45,276 nt of DNA, taken from positions 1 through 45,276 of the forward strand of contig JAUYSY010000106.1 of NCBI GenBank assembly GCA_030696155.1, written 5' to 3'. Shown one piece after another: positions 24,572 through 33,078 of this stretch (position 1 is its first letter; every line of letters begins with the position of its first letter). The DNA is from Alphaproteobacteria bacterium (GTDB lineage Bacteria; Pseudomonadota; Alphaproteobacteria; JAUXUR01). A program made the translations under genes and the position numbers. The notes below the pieces were generated by a model. The model was not told the origin of the DNA. It saw only the letters and a program-made list of their open reading frames with translations, and ran no database searches.

Positions 24572-26083
24572 TCATTCTGCATCTGACCGAACAAACATAG
24601 GCGAACTTGGAGCATAATGTTCTTCTTTAGTTTGCGTTGACATGGTGTTTAAATATTGTTCTTTCATGCCCCGCCAAAGATCATAACTACCCCCATGCTT
24701 TCCGTCTTGAATCTGCCACACTTCATTAAGATGAATAAAAGTTTGAGCCTGCTCAACAATAATTGTCTGTGCAGCTTTTAATAATTTCACAAGATATTTT
24801 TTGCTCACATCATCAAGTCTTGCTTTTTCGTCCAAGTTTGCTTGAATGCGAACGTAATTTTTACCTAATTTTTCTCTCATTTTACGGTCAGTTTCTGCCA
24901 TTTGCGCACTCATAAAATCTTGAACAATTTCAGCTGCATTTATTTTGCCTAAATTAGAATGACTTTTTGATTTAGGTGACTTACCTGTTCCTATTGAAAT
25001 AACAATAAAATCCGCTTCCTGTTTATGAGGAAAAAGTTTACGTGCAACTTCATATGCTTGCTCTGATGGATTATTCGCAATTAACCCACCATCACGTAAA
25101 ACCTGCACTTGTTTTTCTTTTTTAACACCCTCAATGGACTCAGTCTCAAGGTTATTTTTAACGGATTTAAAAAAAGTAGGTGCTGCTGCCGTCACACGCG
25201 TTGCTTTATAAATGCGATGATCAAATGTTTCATCAAGATAGACGTCTACACTTGAATAAAGCTTTAATTTTTTTGCATTACTATCAAACCCAGTCAAAAC
25301 AACAGGTGTTAACATATCGCCTAATCTATATCTTCTTGTATAACGTTTTTTTATAAATTTCTCTAGACCCGAATCCCTATATTTTGCGCGGGCTAAACCT
25401 CCATGCGCTAAAGGATTTTTACTTTTTCGAAAAATTAACTTTTTATCTTTAATATAAAATTCTACAATTTCTTTTGCAGCATAAAGTGGTTGATTATAAA
25501 TACACCGATCAGGAACACCAATTGCAGCAGCAATTAAACCGCCTGTTGATGTACCACCCACAACATCAAAAAGTTCATGAATTTTTTTTCCAGTTATAGC
25601 TTCAATATACGTCAAAATGTAAGCTGGAATAATGCCCCTTATCCCCCCACCATCTAAGGCTAAAATTATAACTTTTTTTTTGCAATCTTCCACACAAGGA
25701 ACAATTTGATGTTTAGAAATTCTACTATTTTCTTTTGCTATTGGATTTAAAAAAAAATTGTTTCCACCTTCAGGAGAAAGTTTATTTTTATATTCAACTA
25801 GCTCATTTAAATCTGAATGAACAAGAGCCATAAGTTTTTTTTTATAAGATTGTTTATTTTTAGGTTTTTTATCATTTATTTTTGAAAGACGAATAAGATC
25901 TTTTGTTTTCTCTCTTTTACGTTTTCTTTCTTTGATGTGTACCATATCATTTTTAGACACATCAATTTTAGAATGCTTGTTTTTTGGTACTTCTTTAACT
26001 TCATTATCAGAATTTGCCTCTAACGATTTCAAATTTAATAATAAAACAAATGTTACAAAACCAACTAAAACAACGAACCGCAT
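24572..26083 (-). CDS. Exported patatin-like phospholipase
   Basis: The protein has 503 residues from the ATG at 26083, which has GGAGG five bases upstream. A Sec signal peptide (MRFVVLVGFVTFVLLLNLKS) is followed by a long basic linker (about 26-100, including KERKRKREKTKD) and the patatin domain. The domain shows the oxyanion loop LALDGGGIRG (about 142-150), nucleophile elbow GGTSTGG (S179) and catalytic aspartate in LRDGGLIANNP (D331). All catalytic residues are present, so it should be an active lipid acyl hydrolase. Patatins are proven or suspected host-membrane-lysing effectors in Rickettsia and Legionella. The C-terminal helix region (YLVKLLKAAQTIIVEQAQ) is of unknown role. It is probably monocistronic with a good upstream promoter. 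Confidence 0.92.
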   Translation of the reverse strand: MRFVVLVGFVTFVLLLNLKSLEANSDNEVKEVPKNKHSKIDVSKNDMVHIKERKRKREKTKDLIRLSKINDKKPKNKQSYKKKLMALVHSDLNELVEYKNKLSPEGGNNFFLNPIAKENSRISKHQIVPCVEDCKKKVIILALDGGGIRGIIPAYILTYIEAITGKKIHELFDVVGGTSTGGLIAAAIGVPDRCIYNQPLYAAKEIVEFYIKDKKLIFRKSKNPLAHGGLARAKYRDSGLEKFIKKRYTRRYRLGDMLTPVVLTGFDSNAKKLKLYSSVDVYLDETFDHRIYKATRVTAAAPTFFKSVKNNLETESIEGVKKEKQVQVLRDGGLIANNPSEQAYEVARKLFPHKQEADFIVISIGTGKSPKSKSHSNLGKINAAEIVQDFMSAQMAETDRKMREKLGKNYVRIQANLDEKARLDDVSKKYLVKLLKAAQTIIVEQAQTFIHLNEVWQIQDGKHGGSYDLWRGMKEQYLNTMSTQTKEEHYAPSSPMFVRSDAE

Positions 26084-26125
26084 TACAACCTCCACCCAAC
26101 ATTTTTTTATTTATTCTTATTTTCG

Positions 26126-26155
26126 ATTATAATCAGGTAGCTTTATACAAGACAA
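26126..26155 (-). promoter_or_regulatory. Sigma-70-type promoter of the patatin gene
   Basis: On the minus strand TTGTCT (26155-26150) is followed after 18 bases by a perfect TATAAT (26131-26126), 42 bases upstream of the ATG at 26083. No operator-like repeat is seen next to it. Confidence 0.55.
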
Positions 26156-26238
26156 GGCATAATGCACAATGCGTATTTTTTATCAATCTACGAGACAAAA
26201 AACCTTACATCCACATAAAATTAACAAATATAAACTTT

Positions 26239-26832
26239 TTAATTTTTTAAAAATTGTCTCAACGTAATAACTTCATTCAACATTTTGTTTAATTCGTCTT
26301 TTAATATTTCATTCGAAACGGGCTCAGGAAAATCTTTTCTCTCAACAGGAGGAATATCTGTTTTTTTGCTTTTAAAGAGCTGCTGCACACCTTTTATTGT
26401 GTAGCCTTGGGTATAGAGCAAATCTTTAATTTGTTTTAAACGCTTAAGATCTAGTGGACGATAATATCGTCTACCTCCATTACGCTTAACCGGATTTAAA
26501 ATAGAAAATTTTTCTTCCCAAAAACGTAACACATGTGTTGGAACACCTAATAAATCAGATGTTTCACCTATCGTATGATATGCATTTTCTGATTTTTTAG
26601 ATAATGCCTTGCCATCAGATATACAATCTTCTTCAATCGCATCAGAAAATTGTTTGTCTTTCGTAGAATCAATCAAAGTCGAATCAACCTGTTTATCAAA
26701 AACCTTAGCTTCATTGATATCACAAACAGCTTCGACAATATTATTAGAATCATTTTTTTTGGGCCCACGCATTCCATCAGAAGATACATCTTCAGTTAAA
26801 TTCCTTAAAAAAGGAAGCGTGGCTTGTTTCAT
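26239..26832 (-). CDS. MerR family transcriptional regulator
   Basis: The 197-residue protein has a MerR-type winged helix starting at about residue 85: [40 protein letters not shown] and [20 protein letters not shown]. The first 80 residues are polar and probably disordered, and the C-terminus is a short dimerisation helix. No metal-binding cysteines are present. This regulator is usually found next to ihfA in alphaproteobacteria, where its target is mostly unstudied. I chose the ATG at 26832; an in-frame TTG six bases earlier is possible. It is the last gene of the rpmF-plsX-fabH-ihfA cluster, 11 bases from ihfA. Confidence 0.92.
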   Translation of the reverse strand: MKQATLPFLRNLTEDVSSDGMRGPKKNDSNNIVEAVCDINEAKVFDKQVDSTLIDSTKDKQFSDAIEEDCISDGKALSKKSENAYHTIGETSDLLGVPTHVLRFWEEKFSILNPVKRNGGRRYYRPLDLKRLKQIKDLLYTQGYTIKGVQQLFKSKKTDIPPVERKDFPEPVSNEILKDELNKMLNEVITLRQFLKN

Positions 26833-26843
26833 ACCCAAAATAT

Positions 26844-27143
26844 CTACTTAATCTTTGCATTTATCTTTTTACGCAAAAGCTGAGAAGGTCTAAAAAGCAC
26901 AACACGACGCGGTGTAATGGTGGCTTCAATACCCGTTCTTGGATTACGCCCAACCCTTTTGCTTTTATCACGCAAAATAAAGCTGGCAAAAGATGATATT
27001 TTGACGCTTAATCCTGTTTCAAGCGTTTTAGACATTTCGTCTAAAACAGATTCAACAAGCTGCGCAGAATCGGCACGCGATAAACCAACTTGGTTATGAA
27101 TCGCTTCCGTTAAATGGGCTCGTGTTATTGTTTCGCCGCTCAT
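26844..27143 (-). CDS. ihfA: Integration host factor subunit alpha
   Basis: The 99-residue DNA-bending protein has the HU/IHF fold. It begins with [20 protein letters not shown] and has the DNA-contacting arm [20 protein letters not shown] followed by [13 protein letters not shown]. The RNPRTG motif includes the proline that intercalates in the minor groove. IHF-alpha pairs with IHF-beta, which is not in this window. Its position between fabH and the MerR regulator is the conserved alphaproteobacterial order and favours IhfA over HU. The 116-base gap from fabH is AT-rich and could hold a promoter. Confidence 0.95.
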   Translation of the reverse strand: MSGETITRAHLTEAIHNQVGLSRADSAQLVESVLDEMSKTLETGLSVKISSFASFILRDKSKRVGRNPRTGIEATITPRRVVLFRPSQLLRKKINAKIK

Positions 27144-27259
27144 GATACCTTACCTTTATTTTGTTTTCCTTATTTGGAATAAGGTTACGTTAACGTCTAT
27201 ATTAATGATTATACCAATGTTTTTGAAAAATAGAAATAGTATTTAACTACAATAGATTA

Positions 27260-28234
27260 TTAAAGACGTACTATTGCTGAACCCCAAGTAAATCCAGCAC
27301 CTAAAGCCATTAACAAAATTAAATCTTGACTATTAATTTGTTCAGTTCTTATACCGTAATCTAAAGCTAATGGAATAGACGCTGCAGAAGTATTGGCGTG
27401 TTTATCAATTGTTGACATAATTTTTGAATAAGGACAATTTAGTTTTTTTGAAACACTTTGTAAAATGCGCGTATTTGCTTGATGCGGAATAATTTTAGAA
27501 ATATCGTCGATGTTATATCCAGATTGATTCAATACTTCAGCACTTACACTCGACATTTTTTCAACGGCATGCTTAAATACTTCGCGACCTTGCATATGAA
27601 TTTTACCAACTTTTTCAGACATTGCAGGTCCACCATCGGTATAAAGCAGATCCGCATAACGACCATCAGAACATAATTTCGATGCAAGAATGCCAGATTC
27701 GTTTGGAAGATTGAGTTTGTGCTCAGCTTGCATAATAACAGCCCCTGCCCCATCCCCAAAAAGAATACAGGTTGATCTATCATTCCAATCGACAATACGC
27801 GAAAAAATTTCAGCACCAATAATAAGCACACGTTTCACAGAACCTGATTTAATATAATTATCAGCTGTAATCAACGCGTACAAAAAACCACTACAAACGG
27901 CCTGAAGATCAAAAGCAAAGCCGTTGTAAATACCCAACTTTGATTGAATTTCAACGGCAGTCGACGGAAAAGTGTGATCAGGTGTAGATGTTGCCACAAT
28001 GATAAGGTCAATCGATTGTGGCGAGATAGATGCGTATTCAAGCGCCTTTAAAGCTGCTTGATACCCTAAATCTGATGTTAGTTCATTGGTAGCCGCAATA
28101 TGTCTTTGAGCAATCCCAGTGCGCTCCATAATCCATTCATGAGACGTTTCTAATATTGCAGGCAGATCATCATTCGTCAGAACTTTTTCTGGTAAATAAC
28201 TTCCTACACCGATTAAACGTGATCTGAATTCCAT
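27260..28234 (-). CDS. fabH: 3-oxoacyl-ACP synthase III (KAS III)
   Basis: The 324-residue enzyme starts fatty acid synthesis by condensing acetyl-CoA with malonyl-ACP. The catalytic triad is visible: cysteine C114 in LQAVCSGFLYAL, histidine in IIPHQANTRI and asparagine in DKHANTSAASIPLAL. The opening FRSRLIGVGSYLPEKVLTN and the GDGAGAVIMQ loop also match. GAGAG lies upstream of the ATG. It normally follows plsX within a few bases; here the two are separated by 299 bp that carry a 105-bp repeat, so expression may be partly uncoupled. Confidence 0.97.
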   Translation of the reverse strand: MEFRSRLIGVGSYLPEKVLTNDDLPAILETSHEWIMERTGIAQRHIAATNELTSDLGYQAALKALEYASISPQSIDLIIVATSTPDHTFPSTAVEIQSKLGIYNGFAFDLQAVCSGFLYALITADNYIKSGSVKRVLIIGAEIFSRIVDWNDRSTCILFGDGAGAVIMQAEHKLNLPNESGILASKLCSDGRYADLLYTDGGPAMSEKVGKIHMQGREVFKHAVEKMSSVSAEVLNQSGYNIDDISKIIPHQANTRILQSVSKKLNCPYSKIMSTIDKHANTSAASIPLALDYGIRTEQINSQDLILLMALGAGFTWGSAIVRL

Positions 28235-28533
28235 AAAACGCTCTCAAAAAAACATCATTTACTTCAAAACAACTGCTCAGATTATAAGGCAAAGCCTAGA
28301 AAGAACGAGAACCGGAACGGAGTGTACTTAAAGTACATGAGTACCGATCGCTGCGACCTGACGACAAATTTGCCCATAGGATGAACAATTTTAATAAACA
28401 TACCCAATTATTTCAAAATGTGGGTAGAAAGATGAGTGGTAAGACACGCGGAGTATATCCCTTCAATCACGCGCCTGTCGAATCCCGAATCTTATTTACT
28501 TGGCGCCCTCCACAATGTGAAAAAAGAAGGGTA
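28235..28533. other. 299-bp plsX-fabH gap with inserted repeat
   Basis: No gene is supported. The fabH-proximal part is the 105-bp repeat at 28278-28382. The plsX-proximal part (about 28440-28500) has an imperfect inverted repeat, GACACGCG against CGCGCCTGTC, and a GGATTCGACAGG motif on the minus strand. No tRNA or other RNA can be folded convincingly. Confidence 0.5.
28278..28382 (-). repeat. 105-bp interspersed repeat, copy 2
   Basis: The reverse complement of this stretch matches 21424-21528 along its full length. It holds the palindrome GTACTTAAAGTAC and the shared CCGGTTCTCG and TTGTCGTCAGGTCG pieces. It lies inside the normally tight plsX-fabH pair. Confidence 0.75.
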
Positions 28534-29589
28534 TTAGACGGATTTGGAAAACACCAGATGAGATATACGCTCTATTTCATCACGCACACGATCAATAAAA
28601 CCATTATGAATCATATCAGCTGTAATACCAATAGCATTTGAAAACCCAAAAGCATCTGTACCGCCATGACTTTTAACAACGGATCCGTTAATACCTAAAA
28701 AAACAGCACCATTGTAACGTCTTGGATCAACACGTTCTTTTAATTTGTCAAAAGCAGGTTTTGCTAGTAAGAAACCGATTTTTGCCCAAATTGAATGCTG
28801 AACAGTCTGTTTTAACAATGCACTGAAAAGTTTTGACGTGCCTTCTATGGCTTTTAAAGCAACATTGCCTGAAAAACCATCTGTCACAACGATGTCCGTT
28901 GTTCCAAGCGCTATATCATTACCTTCAATGAACCCATGAAAATTTAAGGGAAAATCAGTTTCATTTGAACTCATTTTTTTAAGCACAGCATAAGCTTGAC
29001 GAACAGATTCAGTGCCTTTTGTTTCTTCTGTGCCAATATTCAACAACCCAATTTTAGGCTCTGGTAAGCCTAATGTTGTACGTGCAAAAGCATCACCCAT
29101 GATTGCAAATTGAACTAAATGCTCAACAGCAGATTCTGCGTTTGCGCCTAAATCAAGCATAACGCACTCACCATTAGGGGTAGGCAAAAATGAAGCAATT
29201 GCAGGACGCATAATACCGGGAATCATCCCTAAGACGTAGCGTGAAGATGCCATTAAAGCGCCTGTATTACCTGCAGAAACGACACCACCAGCAAGCTCAT
29301 CACGAACAGATTCGACAGCTAGCCACATGCTAGACTTTCGACCCGTTCTTAATGCTGCTGAAGGACGTACATCTGCAGAAATAACATCATCTGTATGAAC
29401 AATCTCAGACACTTTAGAAAGCTCTTTATGCTTTTCTAAAAGAGGTTTTATCTTTGATTCGATACCGAAAAAAAGATAATGGACTCCTAAATGCCGCTCA
29501 CGTGCTAATGCAGCACCTTCGACAACTATTTCAGGAGCCCTATCGCCGCCCATCGCATCGAGGGCAACGGTGATTTTTTTAGTCACCAC
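28534..29589 (-). CDS. plsX: Phosphate acyltransferase PlsX
   Basis: The 351-residue peripheral membrane enzyme converts acyl-ACP to acyl-phosphate, the first step of the PlsX/PlsY route to phosphatidic acid. Motifs are VALDAMGGDRAPEIVVEGA, RTGRKSSMWLAV, GGVVSAGNTGALMASS, MLDLGANAE, NIGTEETKG and DIVVTDGFSGNVALK. The start is a GTG (29589, with another GTG next to it), with AGGA seven bases upstream; no in-frame ATG is near. It lies 14 bases downstream of rpmF, the conserved pairing. Its product enters phospholipid synthesis that later needs cdsA, encoded elsewhere in the window. Confidence 0.98.
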   Translation of the reverse strand: MVTKKITVALDAMGGDRAPEIVVEGAALARERHLGVHYLFFGIESKIKPLLEKHKELSKVSEIVHTDDVISADVRPSAALRTGRKSSMWLAVESVRDELAGGVVSAGNTGALMASSRYVLGMIPGIMRPAIASFLPTPNGECVMLDLGANAESAVEHLVQFAIMGDAFARTTLGLPEPKIGLLNIGTEETKGTESVRQAYAVLKKMSSNETDFPLNFHGFIEGNDIALGTTDIVVTDGFSGNVALKAIEGTSKLFSALLKQTVQHSIWAKIGFLLAKPAFDKLKERVDPRRYNGAVFLGINGSVVKSHGGTDAFGFSNAIGITADMIHNGFIDRVRDEIERISHLVFSKSV

Positions 29590-29603
29590 ATTCGTCCTAA
29601 ATA

Positions 29604-29789
29604 TTAAGACTCGATGGGACTAGAAATAACTTCGCGTTGATCATAATGACCACACGAACCACACATATGATGCGGAAGCTTAGGTTCACCACAATTTGAG
29701 CACTCACTTGATGAAACGCCTACAAGCGCTTGATGAGCGCGTCTCATACCACGACGGGATTTCGATATTTTCTTCTTAGGTACAGCCAT
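29604..29789 (-). CDS. rpmF: Large-subunit ribosomal protein L32
   Basis: The 61-residue protein opens [19 protein letters not shown], typical of L32. It contains two Cys-x-x-Cys or Cys-x-x-Cys-like pairs (ECSNCGEP and [10 protein letters not shown]), i.e. the zinc-ribbon form of L32. It heads the plsX operon with its own promoter, and a good ribosome site (AGAGTAAG) precedes the ATG. In relatives yceD sits directly upstream; here an exported protease gene lies between them. Confidence 0.97.
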   Translation of the reverse strand: MAVPKKKISKSRRGMRRAHQALVGVSSSECSNCGEPKLPHHMCGSCGHYDQREVISSPIES

Positions 29790-29823
29790 AGTCTTACTCT
29801 TTCAATTCCAATTGAGGATTAGA

Positions 29824-29852
29824 TTTATACTAAATTTTTTGACAAAACTCAA
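29824..29852 (-). promoter_or_regulatory. Sigma-70-type promoter of rpmF-plsX
   Basis: On the minus strand TTGAGT (29852-29847) and TATAAA (29829-29824) are spaced by 17 bases and end 34 bases upstream of the rpmF ATG. The placement fits a transcription start of the rpmF operon independent of yceD. Confidence 0.55.
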
Positions 29853-29922
29853 GTCAAAAGAATTAGACTCATTTTTTTTTAAAAATGAGCAAAAAAAACA
29901 TGCAATGAAAAAACGCGTCTCT

Positions 29923-29941
29923 TATACCCAAATGATTTGGA
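29923..29941 (+). repeat. 19-bp sequence shared with 45130-45148
   Basis: TATACCCAAATGATTTGGA occurs identically here and at 45130-45148, and contains the palindrome CCAAATGATTTGG. It lies 14 bases past the end of the exported protease gene (stop at 29955-29957 on the minus strand). It may be a solo terminal repeat of a mobile element. Confidence 0.45.
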
Positions 29942-29954
29942 CATACAAGCATTC

Positions 29955-31145
29955 TCAAAGAAACAATGCATCTATTAATGCTAAATCTTCTAAGGAAAGT
30001 TCTTTCTTAAAATTCGCTTCATTCTTCTTTAAACCACCTAATTCTGAACGAATAGTACAGATCTGTTGCACCGAACCTGGGTTTTCCCACGCATCTTCCA
30101 CTACCGTAATAGTGTTAGATTCTTCCCTGGATTCCAGAGAACCATCTTTGATTTGACCGACATAATCAGCAATAAAATTAAAATGAGGCGCAAGATGCGT
30201 ATAATAGTCATTTCCAGTAATTGTCAACATTTCTTCATTTAACCTAAAAACATAGATTTCTTTTCCTGAAGATTCTTTTAGAAAATTAATACGGCGTGCT
30301 ATCTTATTTTCAATTTTTTCTAGCAACGCTGATTTAAACGTTTCTCCATATTGCCCAACCAAAGATCCATCTTTATAATAATCATCAAGTTCTAGAAACT
30401 GTATAATATTACTTAAATCTTGATTTACAGCAGAAACAAGAGCAATAGGTTTGCCATCATCACTCACCGCCAAGCTTCCACTATCGCCGATTAAAATATT
30501 AGACTCTCCTGGACCACTCAATAAACCACCACTCAACATAAATTCATTATGTTCCGTAGGTGAAAATGAAAGATAAAAATCCCGTGATTGAAAAGATCGA
30601 CACAGAATACCTTCCTCACTCAATTTTAATGAGCCTGCAAGTTGGTGCAAAACATTTTCTTTATAGGAAAGCCTATCCTCATCAAAAAAAGGTCCGAAGC
30701 TCGTTACATTTACAGGATATTCCATATTTTTATTCAGCTCATCCCCTGAAATGTCTCCTGTAAAATATGTTAATTGGGGATGTCTACCTATTGTAAAAAG
30801 AGCGATATCATATTTTATATCTTCCTTTTTATTTTCTAACTTTCCTGTATACAAAGGATGTATCTTAATATTGCTTATTGGACAATATAACTCAGCAACT
30901 ACCACACCATTACTATCCATTTCCCTTACCTTAATAGCAGATAAAGACTCTAAATAAGGGAGACAATGTGCAGAAGTAATCCCAAAGCACTCTCCATCTT
31001 GCGTTTGAAACAAAGTTGCATTTCCCTTAGAACCATCAGCACCATTTTGACCAATTTGAACAAGAGAATACCTACCAGGAGCCCCTATTACTATTTGAGT
31101 AGAAATCATACTAAAGAAAGAAATTAAAAATAAACGTTTAATCAT
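29955..31145 (-). CDS. Exported trypsin-like serine protease
   Basis: The protein has 396 residues from the ATG at 31145, chosen because GGAG lies seven bases upstream; a TTG at 31163 is less likely. A Sec signal peptide (MIKRLFLISFFSMISTQIVI) is followed by an S1-type domain: ITSAHC (H60), YDIALF (D113) and IGDSGSLAV (S222), with the spacing expected for the chymotrypsin fold. The Ser motif is GDSGS where GDSGG is usual. About 150 extra C-terminal residues are helical with no known domain. It is flanked by unusually AT-rich DNA and splits the conserved yceD-rpmF neighbours, so it looks like an inserted accessory gene. The substrate is unknown. Confidence 0.85.
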   Translation of the reverse strand: MIKRLFLISFFSMISTQIVIGAPGRYSLVQIGQNGADGSKGNATLFQTQDGECFGITSAHCLPYLESLSAIKVREMDSNGVVVAELYCPISNIKIHPLYTGKLENKKEDIKYDIALFTIGRHPQLTYFTGDISGDELNKNMEYPVNVTSFGPFFDEDRLSYKENVLHQLAGSLKLSEEGILCRSFQSRDFYLSFSPTEHNEFMLSGGLLSGPGESNILIGDSGSLAVSDDGKPIALVSAVNQDLSNIIQFLELDDYYKDGSLVGQYGETFKSALLEKIENKIARRINFLKESSGKEIYVFRLNEEMLTITGNDYYTHLAPHFNFIADYVGQIKDGSLESREESNTITVVEDAWENPGSVQQICTIRSELGGLKKNEANFKKELSLEDLALIDALFL

Positions 31146-31433
31146 GTGAAAACTCCAAAACAAAAATTAATTATACCTAGCTTGTAATTTTTTTATAAGT
31201 ATCAAAAAAATAATAATTACTAACTTTTTAAACAATAGTTTTTTATAAAAAAAACAACAAAAAAATAATTAAAAAAAATAATATTTTTAATGTGATAAAA
31301 ATATATAAACTTCATTGAACATATCACAACGCATAATCATATTAAAGTATACATTCACTAGAATTTAAAACAAAATAAACCAAGATATATTTAGTTTTTA
31401 AATTTTATACAAAGTGAACAATGTCAACAGCCC

Positions 31434-32015
31434 CTAGCCTTCTTTTAAGTCTGATTCCTCACGATGTGAAAGCTTTTCTGAAAGGGATTCAAAAGGCGAG
31501 ATTTTCTTTTCATCGTGACTTTCAACAATTTTTGTAAGTTCAGCCTGAGGGGCACGCGGATAGGGATCCAAAGAAAGTGCTAAATGTTGTGCTATCACTT
31601 CGCCCATATCAAGTTCCGATGATTCAAGTATTTCAGGGACTTCTTCGTCATCTAAATAAGGCAAATCAATTTCAGTTTGATCTTTTTTACCGTATTTATC
31701 TTCTTTTTTTTCTTCAAAAAATTCTAGAAGATTATCTTTGATTTTTGCAATGACAGGCTCAAACGTTATAACACAAGTTTGAACAACTTCGCATTTAAGC
31801 TTACCTTTCAAACAAATAACATTACCATCTTCCGGACGCCAAACTTCACATTCAGCATTAAGATATCTAATTTTTTGCAACCCAAAACGTTTTGCAAGCG
31901 CATCACATTCTTCAGCTGTTGCACTTAATGTAAATTTTTTAGGATCATCTGTTAAATCAAAAATAGAAACAACACGCGAAAATTCCGGGACTATCTGAAT
32001 ATGAGATAAAGTCAT
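31434..32015 (-). CDS. yceD: YceD/DUF177 family protein
   Basis: The 193-residue protein has the DUF177 layout: KGKLKCEVVQTCVITFEPVI, with its paired cysteines, then an acidic region (EIDLPYLDDEEVPEILESS) and the helix LDMGEVIAQHLALSLDPYPR. YceD is linked to 23S rRNA accumulation or ribosome assembly in bacteria and plants. GGGAG precedes the ATG. It follows the cytochrome bc1 chaperone gene by 40 bases and is probably cotranscribed with it. rpmF normally comes next; here 1.6 kb of accessory DNA intervenes. The gap 31146-31433 (288 bp) shows only AT-rich sequence. Confidence 0.9.
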   Translation of the reverse strand: MTLSHIQIVPEFSRVVSIFDLTDDPKKFTLSATAEECDALAKRFGLQKIRYLNAECEVWRPEDGNVICLKGKLKCEVVQTCVITFEPVIAKIKDNLLEFFEEKKEDKYGKKDQTEIDLPYLDDEEVPEILESSELDMGEVIAQHLALSLDPYPRAPQAELTKIVESHDEKKISPFESLSEKLSHREESDLKEG

Positions 32016-32055
32016 TGCCCTACTCCCTTTACAAAAATTATAACATCTTAATATA

Positions 32056-32589
32056 TTAGGCTATTTTCGAGAGATCTTTCAACAAATCCTCAAAATCAAT
32101 TTCACCCTTAATAAGATCAGTATCACTTATCTTGGTTAAAATCTCAACCTGACGTGTCATATATAATGCCAAATCATCTAGTTTTAAAGAATCCAATGCT
32201 GCTTTTTCAAAAAAACTTACAAAAGATTGTTTTAAAAAATCAAAATCATCTAAACCTTTTTCATAACATTCAATCCGCGCATAAAAAAGCTCTGCAAAAG
32301 ATTTAATTTTTTTGCCAACACTTAAATCACCAACACCTAATTCGCGAATAGAACGATCAAGATCGTAAAAAAGAAGATCAAACAAATTTTGCCCTAATTT
32401 TTTATGTTTTTTCAATCGATGCAAAGCCAAAAATGCATGAATTAAAATAAGTTCGAAGCGCCCTTTGATAGAATCTTCAATTTTTAATGTCTCATAAAAC
32501 CAGGGTGATCTTGCTTGTTCAACCAATCGCTGGTAAATACTATAGGCAGGCTTCTTATATCTGTTTTGAAACAGATTGAATATGGACAT
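32056..32589 (-). CDS. Ubiquinol-cytochrome c chaperone (UQCC1/CBP3 family)
   Basis: The 177-residue protein is all helical, with the CBP3 family landmarks YKKPAYSIYQRLVEQARSPW and FELILIHAFLALHRLKKHKK, then FDLLFYDLDRSIRELGVGDL and SVGKKIKSFAELFYARIECY. The mitochondrial homologue assists cytochrome b translation and assembly of complex III, so a bc1 complex is expected in this organism. It has no signal peptide. It is divergent from bamE with only 33 bases between the two ATGs, so the two promoters must overlap each other's 5' coding regions. yceD follows in the same direction. Confidence 0.9.
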   Translation of the reverse strand: MSIFNLFQNRYKKPAYSIYQRLVEQARSPWFYETLKIEDSIKGRFELILIHAFLALHRLKKHKKLGQNLFDLLFYDLDRSIRELGVGDLSVGKKIKSFAELFYARIECYEKGLDDFDFLKQSFVSFFEKAALDSLKLDDLALYMTRQVEILTKISDTDLIKGEIDFEDLLKDLSKIA

Positions 32590-32622
32590 TTGTTTAACCT
32601 TATAAACTCTTTAGGATTCTTG

Positions 32623-33078
32623 ATGAAAAAGATTACGTTACTTGCTCTTTTTGCCCCTCTTGCACTTTCAGCCATTCTTACGCTTTCAGGATGTGTATCA
32701 AAAATTGACGTTCATGGCAAATATATAACTGAAGAGCAAGTGAAACAAATTGAAATATCAAAACATAATAAAAATGATGTGGAAGAGCTTTTAGGCTCAC
32801 CTTCCAATGAATCCCCTTTTGATGGCAATATTTGGTATTATGTAGGCCGCAAAACAAGCAAAACCTCATTTTTAAACCCTGTGCTTGTTGATTTCAAAGG
32901 GTATGCCATTCATTTCAATGAGGATGGTTATGTTGATAAATTCGCACAGCTCACAAAAGAAGATCTAATTAAAATCACACCAGCACGTAGATATACGCCC
33001 ACTGCAGGACATGAAATGTCTATTTTAGAGCAAATGGGCAGCTATGTTAAACGTGGTGCTGTTGAAAAGAAAAAATAG
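32623..33078 (+). CDS. bamE: Outer membrane assembly lipoprotein BamE (SmpA/OmlA)
   Basis: From the ATG at 32623 (AGGA upstream) it has 151 residues: a lipoprotein signal MKKITLLALFAPLALSAIL with lipobox LSGC (C24-type position), followed by the SmpA/OmlA fold (EEQVKQIEISKHNKNDVEEL, LGSPSNESPFDGNIWYYVGR). BamE is a small subunit of the Bam complex that inserts beta-barrel proteins. The longer frame to 32515 runs into the divergent gene and is rejected. The stop codon TAG at 33076-33078 is built from the TA and first G of MITE copy 3. Without the MITE it would have been TAA, giving the same protein. Confidence 0.95.
   Translation: MKKITLLALFAPLALSAILTLSGCVSKIDVHGKYITEEQVKQIEISKHNKNDVEELLGSPSNESPFDGNIWYYVGRKTSKTSFLNPVLVDFKGYAIHFNEDGYVDKFAQLTKEDLIKITPARRYTPTAGHEMSILEQMGSYVKRGAVEKKK

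Noticed and set aside
28381-28533. GGATTCGACAGG motif (minus strand) recalling the 5' region of tmRNA
   Set aside because: No tag-coding frame, no acceptor or T-arm pairing and no partner piece could be found; an inverted repeat explains the motif better.
29812-30156. Open frame of 114 codons overlapping the rpmF promoter and the protease gene end
   Set aside because: It overlaps the antisense end of a well-supported protease gene and the promoter of rpmF, and lacks a ribosome site.
32515-32622. N-terminal extension of bamE to an ATG at 32515
   Set aside because: It would run through the divergent UQCC gene and put the lipoprotein signal in the middle of the protein; the ATG at 32623 has AGGA upstream.
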